Shown here: piece after piece, positions 35,323-46,901 of the stretch
Numbering within the stretch: position 1 is the stretch's first letter
How the letters are laid out: every line of letters starts with the position of its first letter
Origin: Climacium dendroides
Lineage: Eukaryota; Streptophyta; Bryopsida; Hypnales; Climaciaceae
Direction: 5' to 3'
Length of the DNA stretch: 64,000 bases
NCBI GenBank assembly: GCA_950106755.1
Contig: OX467089.1
Location: 6,512,501-6,576,500, forward strand
Notes under the pieces: generated by a model
The model's input: only the letters and a program-made list of their open reading frames with translations
What the model was told of the DNA's origin: nothing
The model's database searches: none
Position numbers and translations under genes: made by a program

Positions 35323-37028
35323 TCAAGGGTTTTAGCTAGACTTAATCAATTCTATTCCTTTCAACCTAGCGGCGGCCAAGCCAACCCCATTGTTGAGTAT
35401 TTTATAAAGGGGGATAGCAACCACTCTAATCACCTACCAATCTGGGGCAAATTTTTTCTCAAACCCACCCTACCTAGGAAGTCGGCCTACAAGATGAGTG
35501 CGTGCTATCTCGAGGAGAAGGAGGTCAAAACTCAAGTCACATTGATATGGACCTCCAATCAATCTAGGAGTTTCTATGGCAAACTTCGGAAGGTTGTGAA
35601 GTTTTATAAAGAATATTGTATTAAAGCAGCAAAGGCTCAACGAGAAATAGAAGTCCACCTTTGCTCCAAATTATCTGATGTTGTGGAGGCTTTACAAGCA
35701 AATCCTGGTGATGGCGAGTGTCAAGGAAAATTGAGCGACATAGGAGAGAGACTGGGGGAAGTAGAAAAACAACATGTGGAGGGACTCAAGGTTAGGAACC
35801 GGATTCGTTGGAAGCGGGTAGGAGACGCATGCTCAAAGGAGTTTTTCCAAGTACATAAGGATCGTGGTAGCGGAGCTAACATCACCGAGTTGGAGGATGT
35901 ACATGGCCTAATACACACGGATCAATCATCCATAGAAGAAGTTTGTGCAGGGTTCTGTAGCAAGCTATATACGACCAATCCAAGATCCCCAGATCAGATT
36001 CAACATGAAGATGTGTGCTTTAGTGGGATTTCTAATCGACTCACCAATTCTATGAGGACTGCCTTTGGGGCTCCAATCTGTTTGGAAGAGTTAGAAGAAG
36101 CCCTTAAAGGTATGAATCCAAACAAGCCCCCGGGCTAGATGGGGTGATCACTAGCTTTTTCAAAAGCTATTGGGACATTATTAAAGTAGATTATCTAAAG
36201 ATGATCACTATGGCAGTATGTGACAACAAAATGCCCCCAGAAATAAATACCGGACTTATTACTTTGCTACACAAAGGAGGAAATTGGACCAAACTGTCCA
36301 ATTGGAGGCCTATAACCCTATTAAACGTGGCCTACAAAATATATGCCAAGGCTCTGCAACTACGGTTGCAACCTATTCTGATGGAGATCATTTCATTTGA
36401 TCAATCAGCCTTCCTGCCCATGCATTTTCTCCTGGATAATATTCTGCTGACACATGAAACAACGGAGTGGACAGACCACTCAGGTCAACCACTTCTTTCC
36501 CTAAAGCTAGACTTTAGTAAAGCTTATGATATGGTAGACCTGGGATTTTTATTCAGAGCAATGGCATCTATGGGGTTCCCGCATAAATTCATTTCAATGA
36601 CAAAACTCTTATTTCAAAATGCCAAAGCTTTGGTTAAGGTTAATGGTGCTCACTCCTAGTCCTTCCCCATACAAAGAGGAGTCAGACAAGGTTGTCCACT
36701 TGCCCCATATCTATTTATTATTGCCACGGAGGTCCTCAACTCAATGATAAAATCAGGGGTTGAAGAAGGGGCAATCAAAGGTATTACCTTGCCAATAGAA
36801 GAAAGGCAACAAGTAATGGCCCAATATGCAGACGACATATTTTTAACCCTTTTAGGGGAGGAGAAGTTGGTTGTCACTACAATAGCCACCCTTGACTCAT
36901 TTTGTCGAGGCTCCGGGTTGGTTATGAATTGGGATAAGTCATGCGGTTATTGGCGGTCTAAAAACCACCAAGGTCGCCCTCCTTGGACCAACCATCTCCA
37001 GCTCAAGTGGAGATGTAAAAAAGTATAG
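35323..37028 (+). pseudogene. LINE ORF2, 3' part: reverse transcriptase
   Basis: The LINE sequence resumes in register with SRVLARLNQFYSF, the end of the endonuclease domain. After a linker the RT starts: the PG-x-DG motif is broken by a one-base deletion near 36136, then come KLSNWRPITLLNVAYKI, DFSKAYDMVD, RGVRQGCPLAPYLF, and the catalytic AQYADDIF at about 36821-36843. A TAG at 36657 also interrupts the frame. The sequence stops making sense as LINE after about 37028; the C-terminal region found in plant LINEs is absent. Confidence 0.82.
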
Positions 37029-37156
37029 ATTTGCAAGACGGTTATGCTGTAGTTGGTCAGTAGTGACCATCGAAAATTGATAACCACCTAAACCCTAAAT
37101 TCCAGAATTTATATTTATGAAATCTGAAAATTCCAGAATTTGTTAAATTTCCATTC

Positions 37157-38410
37157 TAAACTTCAAAATGTGGGCTTTCTAGTCCTTTTAAAAGGTGAAG
37201 TTTTGTCTTTCAACATTTAAAACAAACAAACAAGTATGTCCTATAACTTACGCATTTTAGTCAATAAGTTGGAAAGTAGGTTGAAAATATGTATTAAAAA
37301 TTTTAACCAAAAAAACTTTCTTAGTTATAATAAAAAAATTGAAAAGTGGAAGGTGTTACTAAATGAAAGGTTTAACTAATATGCTAACAACTTTTGAAAA
37401 AATGTGAGAATTGTTAATTCCAATGAAGAGAATGTTCTAGTGAACAATTAATATCCTTTATTTTATTTTTTATTTGAAAATTTTCAAAAATTAGAGCAAA
37501 AGACAACTTCATATATTTTTTCTATCTTTATTGTCTGCAAATTAAAACTCCTTGTAACATTCACCTCATTATTTGAAATTCAATGGTTCAATTTTTTTGA
37601 GTAGGTACAAATCTATATAATTCCAAAAAATTAGTTAATATATTTTTAGAATATATTTTTTGTTGCCTAGTTTGACATTGAAATTAAAAAAAACTCTTTT
37701 AACTTTTGCAATATTCATTGGAATGACATGAAACAAAATTTCACATGTAGATTATGATGAGAAGCATCCATCCTGAAAAATTCAAGCAAAAATTCCAAAT
37801 TATGAAGTCAATTGAGCCTACCTAAGTTTTCAAAAAGCCCAAAGCGGGCTCCTTGGGTCCTTTAGGGGTTAAGGGTTCAATGACATTTCCAAACCCTCAG
37901 GCATTTCTACAGTGGAATAGCCAAAATAGTTGATGCAATCGTCCATGGTTCGACTTGAGTAAGTGGACTTGTTGTATTTTCGTACTTGCACAAGGGTCAA
38001 ATACGTTGCATTGGTGCAACACCAATCAAGTTTTCTCGATTTGCACAAGGATCAAATACGTTGCATTGGTACAACACCAATCAAGTTTCTTGGTTTGCAC
38101 AAGGGAGATTGCTTGATCCCAAAGGTTGAATGGCATGTGGATCCTGGAGACATTGCCCCTTGGTCGTCGGTAGCATTGACTGACAACATGTCTAGGACTC
38201 TAGGTCCATCTTGCACGAGCAAGAACTCCCTTTGGTTCTATTTATGAGGTTGTTGATTTTCAATTACTCACGCCCATATTCTGAAATTTCATGTAAGATT
38301 CTCTGGGTTGCCCTGCCAAAATGGCTGAAATTGTCCTTTCAAGGATTACTATATACATTCCTCCCCCATTTATATATCTAGCCAAGCATAAAATACAAAC
38401 TTGATATATA
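37157..38410 (+). repeat. direct repeat B
   Basis: This copy matches repeat A (16734-17796) in the same orientation, with about 210 bp extra at 37283-37500. Both copies end at the same AACTTGATATATA and then diverge: A into the LINE, B into GC-richer single-copy-like DNA. The right-hand part of a family 3 TTAA element lies within the first 700 bp. Confidence 0.8.
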
Positions 38411-38980
38411 ATAATACCTTCCCAGCATGGAGAGGACCGTCGCGACCAACTTATAGCTTGGATCGCTTTCTGCGCTGCGGCCGCTGCCCCTGCAAATAAT
38501 TGAAATGAAACCCAAACAGTCCGGCTGCCATCGATCCTGACATCCCCCACCTCTGGCTGGCTGGTTCCGCCCTTCCGCAGATCGACAAAGCGCCAGCAGT
38601 ACGGGCAAGTGCATGCATGGGACAGCGGCCGCAGCGGTCCTCACTGGTGGAGGTCTCTCACAAGGTCGGGGCACCGCGCGCAGTTCCCAAAGCACGCACT
38701 CCACGCAGCCAGGCAGCTCTCCCGGACGACGGAGCATTTAATTCCAGCCTGGAATTTTCAGTTCCAGAATCCAGAGGCTGAGAGGCAAGTCCTATAAAAT
38801 ATAGCGTAGGAACTTGGAAAAAATTTATAGAGCCGACGGAGCCTTATCCACGTTCCGAATTATTGGAGCCACGATGCCTGCAGTGCCAGCACAGACAGGG
38901 TCACTCATGACGAGTCAGGGTCATTGAGCGAAGGCAAAGCAGACTGGGTTTCCATTAAAAAAAAAACATGCAGTCTACTG
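38411..38980. other. GC-rich patch, no gene assigned
   Basis: From about 38430 to 38760 the base composition rises sharply above the surroundings. Minus-strand frames here (38378-38737 and 38260-38550) are Cys- and Arg-rich without a recognisable domain, and neither continues as a credible gene. It may be a promoter-proximal or exon remnant. Confidence 0.3.
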
Positions 38981-39840
38981 CAGTAAGGTAGTGGGGCTTT
39001 ACAGTATTGTTTTGTTAAGAAAGAACTGAAAGAGTAACTCGGAAGCCAGGGAACGAAGTGACAGTATCGTACGGAAAAGCACCGTGCGGTGAAATCGTCA
39101 ACGGCAGAACGGGAGATGTGAGCCAGGATGAGCAGGAAATCAGTAAGCTGGGTCGAATACAGTAGAGTAGGGCTTTAAAGTATTGTTGAAAGAAAGGAAG
39201 AAAGAAACGGAAGAATAACTCGAAGGGAACGAAGTTACAGTAGCGGAAGCAACGTGCGGTAAACTCGTCAATGGCAGAGCCGAGGAATGGGAACTGATGA
39301 GTAGGAAATGACTGAGGAAGGTCTGTAAGTAGATCGAATGCAGTTAGGCTTTACTGTTCAAAGCCAGAAAGGAAGAAAGAAACTGAAGAATAACTCGAAG
39401 GGAACGAAGTTACAGTAGCGGAAGCAACGTGCGGTAAACTCGTCAACGGGAGAGCCGAGGGATGGGAACTGACGAGTAGGAAATGACTGAGGAAGTGCTG
39501 TGAGTAGATCGAATGCAGTAAGGCTTCAAAGTCAGAAAGGAAGAAAGAAACTGAAGAATAACTCGAAGCCAGGGTACGAAGTTCCAGTATGAAAGCATCG
39601 TGCGGTAAAATCTTCAACGGCAGACGGATGAGGATGAGTAGGAAATGAGGGAATCGTGCTGTAGATCGGGATGCAGTGGGGCTTTAATATTGTGGAAGGA
39701 ACTTGAAGAAAGAAAGAATAACTCGAAAGAAGGAATGAACTTAGTTACAGAACGGAATTGAAGCAACGTGCGGTAAAATCGTCAAGGGCAGAGGGGTGAG
39801 GATCAGCTGAGTCGGAAATGAGGGAGCGCCGTAGATCCCA
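38981..39840. repeat. tandem array, five units of about 157-180 bp
   Basis: Units start at 38981, 39160, 39341, 39516 and 39674, each with a CAGT(AA)GG-GCTTTA-like head. The shared core includes GAATAACTCGAAG, GAACGAAGTTACAGTA, CAACGTGCGGTAAAATCGTC and a GTAGATCGAATGCAG tail. Units 2-4 are most alike; units 1 and 5 are more diverged, as in an array that grows from its centre. No coding frame runs through it. Confidence 0.9.
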
Positions 39841-42800
39841 AGGCAAGGCAACAGCTTCCACAGAGGAGTAGGTGAATGCGCCTATTTGTCAAGCCTGGAG
39901 ACTAATAAAGGCTCCCGCCAGCCTTCCACTGCGGAGCACAAGTTGACAACATTTTTTTGATTCTTATTGTTGGCACTACTAGAAAACGAAATTTCCATCC
40001 AGTGCAGGCATATCTGATTATGAGAACGGCAGGCAATGGCCTCCCACTCTCCCCCGTGCTGGGAAGGTGGTAATGACTGCTTTGCTAGAATGTCTGGAAG
40101 GGAGTTATTAGGGTCTCCAGTCATGCTCCATCCATGAAGCAATGTTTGCAGGGTCCAAGTGAGTAATTGCACTGACATGGGGATCCACTGGGCTGGGATA
40201 GATCGAGTAAGAATTTCACATTTATTGATTCCTTCCAAGATTGACCAATCTTGATCATTGGGTTTGTCTGCTGATTTTGGTGAACCATGAAATCTTCTTT
40301 TTCCACTCATCCTAATGTTTTTTTTTTGGTTTTCGGTACCAATGGTTATGTGCCTTTTCTTTCTTTCTTTTTTGACACAAATGAAATGGAATTCCACTGT
40401 AGAGAAAAAAAGTGCATACCGGCTAGCCACAAGTGGCATGGCAAGGTGAGAGAACCCAACCCACACAATACTACAACCCAATGTGACTCAAGAAAAAAAA
40501 AAAAAAAACTATATGCAAGGTAGAGCAAGGGGCTGTGAGGCTGAGTGTGCCATCACAAGTTGGGCCGCCCTTCAAGTCAGCTGATACATAAAGCCTACTC
40601 TCGGTCCTATCAATATCCAAAGAAGTTGACCCTCAAGCATGTTTGCAAAGATACAAAATCGGCACCTTCGGTCCAAAAAGGCTCCCATCAATTTTTGTTT
40701 AGCCTTTGGTGGCCTTTCTTTCAAAAGGGTTCTTAGTTCCATGACTTTTTCATTTGAGGGGCTTGAATTGAAGGAGGCCAATTTTGAATATGCAATTTTT
40801 GTTTGTGTTGGTTTTGCATGACGGATGAAATGAGGTTTTGGAAACAATGTGGCAATGGTGTGTAGGACCATGATTACACTCTGGCATTTAAAAATACATT
40901 TGCCATCTTTTTTTTTTTCTACAGCCTTAAAGTTGTCCCATTTTTTTTTGAGGCAATTTGACATTAAGTTGCTTCCAAAAAAGCACCAACTCACCCATGC
41001 CAATATGACAATCAATGGAATCTTTTTGTCTTCCACTGAATTCATTCACTATCCCCTCAAAAGGGTACACCCCCACAAACAAACAACATTCACAAAACTA
41101 GCTAAAACTATCTCCATTGCTACTTACATTTTTAGTAGCTAAAGGACATTGGAGAAAATCCTTGAAAAATTTAGGTTTTACCCAAGACTACAACAAGCAT
41201 TAATATTTGATAGCCAATTTGCAACTTCCTCCACATTGGAGTTAACATCTACTTAGTCCGTTTTGTGTAGTAATCCTTTACAACTTGCAAAATCCTTTCT
41301 TTTTTCTATTTTCTCTTAGTACTACCGGTACTCACTCTCAATGTAGCCACACGGTGTTGATGCCTGTTTGTGTTGAATGTTTGTCTTGAAGGTAGCACAC
41401 AGTTGCACTACATTCCATAAACTACTTCTGGGATCACTGCTTGAAACCACCTCATCAACCAGTCCAGCATTTTAATAATGAAATGATGATCAGTTTGGCT
41501 CTCTTTTGGGGTGCGCTCCGGGGTACGCTAACGGTCCAAGTGATTCTGTCGACGACGCTCGAAATCTCCAGCTGGGCCGATCTCCAATCGGACACGTTAA
41601 GTTGCCGCCCCTGCTTCAAGTTGGCGCTCTCCATGTGGCCCAGACTTGGCAACCCGGCACCAGCAGTCACCTCGAGGCGGCAGCAGCGGCACTGCAGCAG
41701 CAGCAGCCAGTGAGAGTGGTCCTGGCGTAACTGATGTCGGGTTGTACCATACATTTCCACGAGTGCACACAAGCTTCAGTTGTCAAATGGTACGGAGGAA
41801 TTTGTCTCATCTTGGTGTTGTTTTTTAAACTTTTGTTCGTCGTTGATGAAGAAAGGGGAGGAGATTTTGCATTCGCGAAAAGGGAAAGAGACTTCGCATG
41901 GGAAGGAGACTTTGCATTTGACAAAAAGGGAAGGAGACTTTGCTTTTGACAAAATCTACATGGAAGAAATCAATTCCAAATGTCCATAGACAGATTAGTT
42001 TTGAAGAATTCCATCGTCAACATCCAATGATGGTATACGAGGATATATATACTCACTGAGGATATACTAACTAACTAAAGAATAGAAGTGGGACACGAAA
42101 GACTAATTACTTTTCCAATTTTCATATCGGATTTCTTCAATGAAAGTTTGACTAGTGAAACTTTTACTCTCAAGTTGTCAAGTGGTGATAAGAAATGATA
42201 GCGTGCTTTTTATACTTTTGTTGTTTTGCATACATAAAGATTTTCAATGTACGTATTGCCCATACAATTCCACCCAAGTGAGTTGAATAGGTAGGGTACA
42301 CAATTGGCCCTCCCTCTGTTAAAAACCCTTATTTACGATGGGATGAATCGTGGTAAGAACTAATGCGTTTTGTTTTTCTTTTGAAACAAATGGAAGAACC
42401 ATTGCATTAAAAAAAAAACCACCATGCAAAAGCCACCAATCCAAACGCTGGACCATGAAGAGAAATGAACACAAGCAAAGGAAGTGCCAAAACAACGCTA
42501 CAGAAACAAGCTGGAAGGAGGAGGGGGACAATGGGTTGGTACGGATCAAATGTGGTCTCCATTCCCCTACAATTGAGGACTCTTTTTTTATACTTTTTGC
42601 ATACTAGAAGACTTTGCATACTAGTAGACATACAATTTGCATCGTAGCTCAAGATTCCTTATTTACTTTTGTACACTAGAAGACTTCCGATTGCCTTGCG
42701 ACTCAAATTCTTTTCTTTTCTTTACTTTTTGCACACAAGAAGACCTACAATTGCTGCCTCGCATCTCGAATGATGAGTTGCATGAGTAGATGGGATAAAC

Positions 42801-44737
42801 AATTGGCCCTCAAAGTCCTTTGCTCTCCGCGAATACCGACCACTTCCTGCGACCATTTCTTGCGGCCATCATGCGCTAATCTCTGCTTACGAAGCACAGT
42901 GAAGTGAGCACGACGAGAGATGGAACGGTCCATTCAGAGCGCAGAAGAATGAATCTCACCGTTTTGGAAACACGAACCCGGATGGAATCAGAATCACTTG
43001 AATGTGGGAATGTGGACCGAGTGAGCAAACCGTTTAAAATGATTTGAAAAGAAAAAGCCAACAATTTCTAGCGCCCCAAAAGTCTTGGTGGACATTGGGT
43101 GGATTAGGAGAGTCTTCACGAATATGACGACGGAATGTGGCATTTGATTTATTATGTGTTTGTGTCTTTTTGAGCACATTGTGATTGTCGAAAAGACACA
43201 ATCTTCCAATTAATTAATTCACTGGAATGAATGAATTGTATTTGTGTTTTTTGTTTGATGGATGGCAATGAATCTCTCCATGTAGGACAAAAGTACAACT
43301 ATTCATCTTCCAAATTTTGTGGGAAAAGGGAACAATCTTCTACAGTAGCTTATCTCCTAATGAGTTCTTTTTTTCATTTTTCTAAGCCAACAATTCACAC
43401 GGTATTGAAACAAATGATTTCCAAGGTGATTGGCTCGTCATTCAAGAGTTAAATTACATTTTGTACCCCCCTCCTTCCTAGTTAGATTTTTTTGAAAGTT
43501 ATTGCCACTACAATTGATATGGGATATGGACATTGTATCAATATTTGCATACTTACATCATACCATAGTCATATATTGTATATTGTATTTTTTCATGTAT
43601 TTGTATAGTGTGCATTATATACCCATATGTATTCTATATATCGTATTCTGTAATTGTTGTATTCACTGCATTGTATTTGTATCATAAACCCTAACTTTGT
43701 TCGATGGCCAAAATCGTTTGTTTGACAACATGATTGACCATTACTTTTTTTCCTACTACTATTGATCGATGACATTAGAGGGTAGGAGAAGGGAAAGGAG
43801 GGGGGGTACAATATTCCATCATCTACATCAACGACTTATGTTTTTTCTACCCTATAGGGGTACTAATGGTCTTCAATAAGTGTGAGTTTATCTTTTCACC
43901 ACATTGTGTGCAAAGGTGATCATTTCAAGAGCTTTCTTGGGGTGCAACATGAAACTATGAAATACATTGAAGTATATTGAGAAAGTAAATTTTGTATGTT
44001 CATTAGTGATGTGACTAGTTTTGTCATTCTATGCTTTATAATTTTTGCTCAAAGTTTAGAATCAGTTCATGTAAGATGGAAAGAAAAGTAAAACTTGCAA
44101 AAATGAAGATTTTATGTCTAGATTCTTCTTACATAGGCCATTATTTAATGACTATGGACTTTGAACTCAAGGAGAGGTTTGAATAGCTAGCTTACTTGAA
44201 AACCAAACTAGTTAGTGAGCATTACATGGACAAAACTTTCCATAATATAAGGTAAACTATCCCATTCTAGTCTGAACTTCCATCCTAAACATTTAGGAAA
44301 AGCCCCATTCCAAGTTGTTCGCATTGGAAAATGGAAATACAAATGAAGCAATTCATTGCTTACTTTAGGAAGTTAATTGCACAAAATGATGATAACATGG
44401 GTAGAATGGGTAGAATCTATGCCTTGTCATTAGACACTATCATCAATTCACTCTTAATTAGCCTCAAATCAATATAGATCAATTCATTCTAGCAATACAA
44501 GTTAGTAGTTGGTATTTAGGTCATCATTGACTGCATTGGGCATGGATTGATAGAAGCCCTACAATAGCTATTTTTTGACGTTGATAAGCATGTCTACAAG
44601 TTGAAATGGATACCAAGACATCACTCTTTTTGAAAAGTATGAACAAATCACATAAAGTCCAAAAATTATATTTTCAATTGTAATGCTTCTTATTTCTTAT
44701 TGCTTGTCTACCACTGAAATTTATTCCTAGATAGCAG
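39841..44737. other. 4.9 kb without a confident gene
   Basis: A minus-strand frame at 39882-40481 (199 codons) has protein-like composition with many Trp, His and Pro residues, but I recognise no family; it could be an exon remnant. CACTACTAGAAAACG at 39975 resembles one CACTA terminus, with no partner found. A GC-rich patch at 41500-41730 encodes an Ala/Gln-rich open frame (41506-41730) of unknown meaning. Short tandem repeats occur at about 41859-41955 (units near GGAGACTTTGCATTTGACAA) and 42590-42760 (ACTAGAAGACTT units). A TATTGTATT-rich stretch lies at 43570-43680. Confidence 0.35.
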
Positions 44738-44739
44738 TA

Positions 44740-45010
44740 CACCAAAATTGGTAAATAGTGTTGGGTGATAATTAGTGTTGTAGTGAACTGATCATAGTCT
44801 TAACTTATTATATTACCATTCCAACTTTTATATTTTGTTCCCATCTAACACTAAATACACTCTTGTAGAAATGTTGAAATCACGAAATTTTACTATCGAA
44901 CTAAAATAGTGTTAAAATGGGTAAATAATGTTCTAACACTAACCTTGCAAATCACAATTAGTGTTATTGTTGACCATTAGTGTAGCCAACACTATTTACC
45001 AATTTTAGTG
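44740..45010. mobile_element. mariner/Stowaway-like MITE (271 bp)
   Basis: Terminal inverted repeats of 25 bp match at 24 positions (ending AATTGGTAAATAGTGTTGG on both strands). Both ends are flanked by TA (44738-44739 and 45011-45012), as expected for a TA target duplication. There is no coding potential. The AGTGTT motif recurs inside the element. Confidence 0.8.
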
Positions 45011-45012
45011 TA

Positions 45013-46751
45013 GGTTGATTCAGGAGGTTCAGTTTACGTTAGGCTGATTCGGGGGCTCCAGATGTACATTCCCTTCCAACCCAGGGACTCTTGAAGTTAC
45101 TAGCCAGTCAAGAATTGTGACGAGAATGCACTTGCAGGCCCGCTTGCAGGATGCGCGAGTTGGTGCACACGTGATGGGACATCCGGATCTCTCGGCTGAC
45201 TTAAAGAAAAACTGAAAGAATTTTTGCTTTAAATTCATGTCATTTGCGTAATTGCGTCCGCCCCGGCCCAAGAAAAGATTGCGGCTACAGCAGAATTTCT
45301 GGGCTCATTTGCAGACTCGTGGAGGTAAATGGTCGGACCGTCACTTTAGTCGGAGATAAGTGTGCAGCAAAGTCTTCAGCATTTAATAAGTGCCGAAAGC
45401 AAAACAACAATCATTCTCTTTGTCGATTCACACTGCGATGTTTCTCGTTGGCTTATTCCGGAAACGCTGTTTCCGATCCCTGCAGAGTATGAGAATTTCC
45501 CGATCCGTCGTAGACAACAAAGCCTCACTCGTCAGCTTTGCGGAGACATTATTGAGGAGGAAACTTTTTATTTTTATTTGGCGCACATTGAAAAATCTGC
45601 TGCATGGAAGACTAGGAAACGATGCCACCACGCCGGTTTCAGTTAAATGGAAAAGCATTTTGGCTAGCATATGTTACAGAAGTGTCGGAGGGTTTTGCTG
45701 GTTCACGATGAGGATGGTCGGGAGGGAAAGCATTGTTTTTCGACATCCGCAAAACAGACGTTGCTCGCTGGCCAACTCTCCGAATTTCTAGGATTATCAG
45801 AATATACTTTCCGGATTTCTAGGTTTGTCACTGTTAAACCCTAACCAGGGGATAAACATTTCGGCATTCCGGGGATTCGCAGTTTAACGATCGGATAGCC
45901 GTACATCTGCCGCAATGTCCTTCAAATTCTAGACAACTGTTGAAGGAAATCAATCAATACTTATGACACTGAGTTTGGTTTGGTTTCCTCGCCTGCCTGT
46001 CTTGTCTACAGCCCTACGGCTCTAGGCGGCGACTGAAGTACTGTTGTACTTTAGTACTTTACCCTTTAAGCAACGGGCTTGCGCCTTTGTCTCAAAGATG
46101 CATAATTGAGATCCGCCGGCTTACATAGACGTGACACGTTGGTTTGGGTTCCCGAAATGGTGCACACTTCAAAGTTGTAACCCACAGATTGTAACCCACA
46201 GATCTATGAAATACATAGATCTCATAGTGCAGTCGGCCGACTGAAACTGCCATGTCCAATTGCAGTTGAGCAGTTCTAACGAACATACGTTCCAAATTCT
46301 CGTTTGATGTAAACCACCTTAACTGGTATGCTATAAATCGGTTCGAGAAATTCCACCTCGAGAGAATTCTATAGATACCATCAACAAATCTTCGATTACC
46401 AAGTCTACCAACATGTAGAGTAACTACTGCTGAATGATTACAGGACAACAATAATTGGATTCACAGAACGAGTGGCAAACAGTGATCCCAAGGTTCAAGA
46501 AAGAAATTTATAATCAAAAGCATCCCACATACACTGATAAACCAAATTTCATAGAAGGGAGCGCTTCTGTTCCAAATTATGCGATAGCTTTTTCTGCCAT
46601 GCTCACATTCATACACTCTGGAACACGAGTACATGAGTGCTACCCTAAACCTCTGCCACGCAACTAGAACGAAATCTGGGCATTGAAGTTACATCCCTCG
46701 CACTCCATCCAGCAAGCAAGAAAACGGATTTCACTTCTTCTGTTTCACAAA
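45013..46751. other. interval upstream of the PPO 3' end, no gene assigned
   Basis: Base composition is less AT-rich than in most of the window. Overlapping plus-strand frames at 45244-45791 and a minus-strand frame at 46092-46451 have no recognisable domain. I see nothing else I can support. Confidence 0.3.
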
Positions 46752-46757
46752 TTTATT
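46752..46757 (-). terminator. possible poly(A) signal of the PPO gene
   Basis: AATAAA on the minus strand lies about 145 bases after the PPO stop codon, a normal distance for a plant 3' UTR. Confidence 0.4.
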
Positions 46758-46901
46758 GACTCCCAACATGAGTTCCACCTGTACCAATCAATACCTAGCA
46801 TCACAGACCTTGGTATCATCACGTCACAGACGCAGAGCATGGACACCAAATTGCAAGGGTCCATCACGCGAAAGAATGAATATCAACGTCCACATCCACC
46901 G

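Larger units (their letters stand above)
17797..37030 (+). mobile_element. plant L1-type LINE, degraded and split by an LTR retrotransposon
   Basis: Two LINE segments (17797-20974 and 35323-37030) become one ORF2 when the LTR element and one duplicated target site are ignored. ORF1 has a DUF4283-like region and a CCHC knuckle; ORF2 has an endonuclease and a reverse transcriptase with YADD. The 5' limit is placed where repeat A ends and is uncertain. No 3' poly-A tail or target-site duplication for the LINE is visible, and the region after RT is missing, so the 3' end is truncated. It is inactive. Confidence 0.8.

Noticed and set aside
16734..38410. Repeats A and B as LTRs of one giant element
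   Set aside because: They lack TG...CA ends, there is no primer site after A or polypurine tract before B, and the interior is a LINE with its own nested gypsy element.
39975..39990. CACTACTAGAAAACG as a complete CACTA element
   Set aside because: No matching inverted end was found downstream within several kilobases, so only a lone terminus-like match remains.
39882..40481. 199-codon minus-strand frame as a real gene
   Set aside because: It has protein-like composition but no recognisable domain, no clear start and no credible neighbouring exons; kept only as a note in the interval description.
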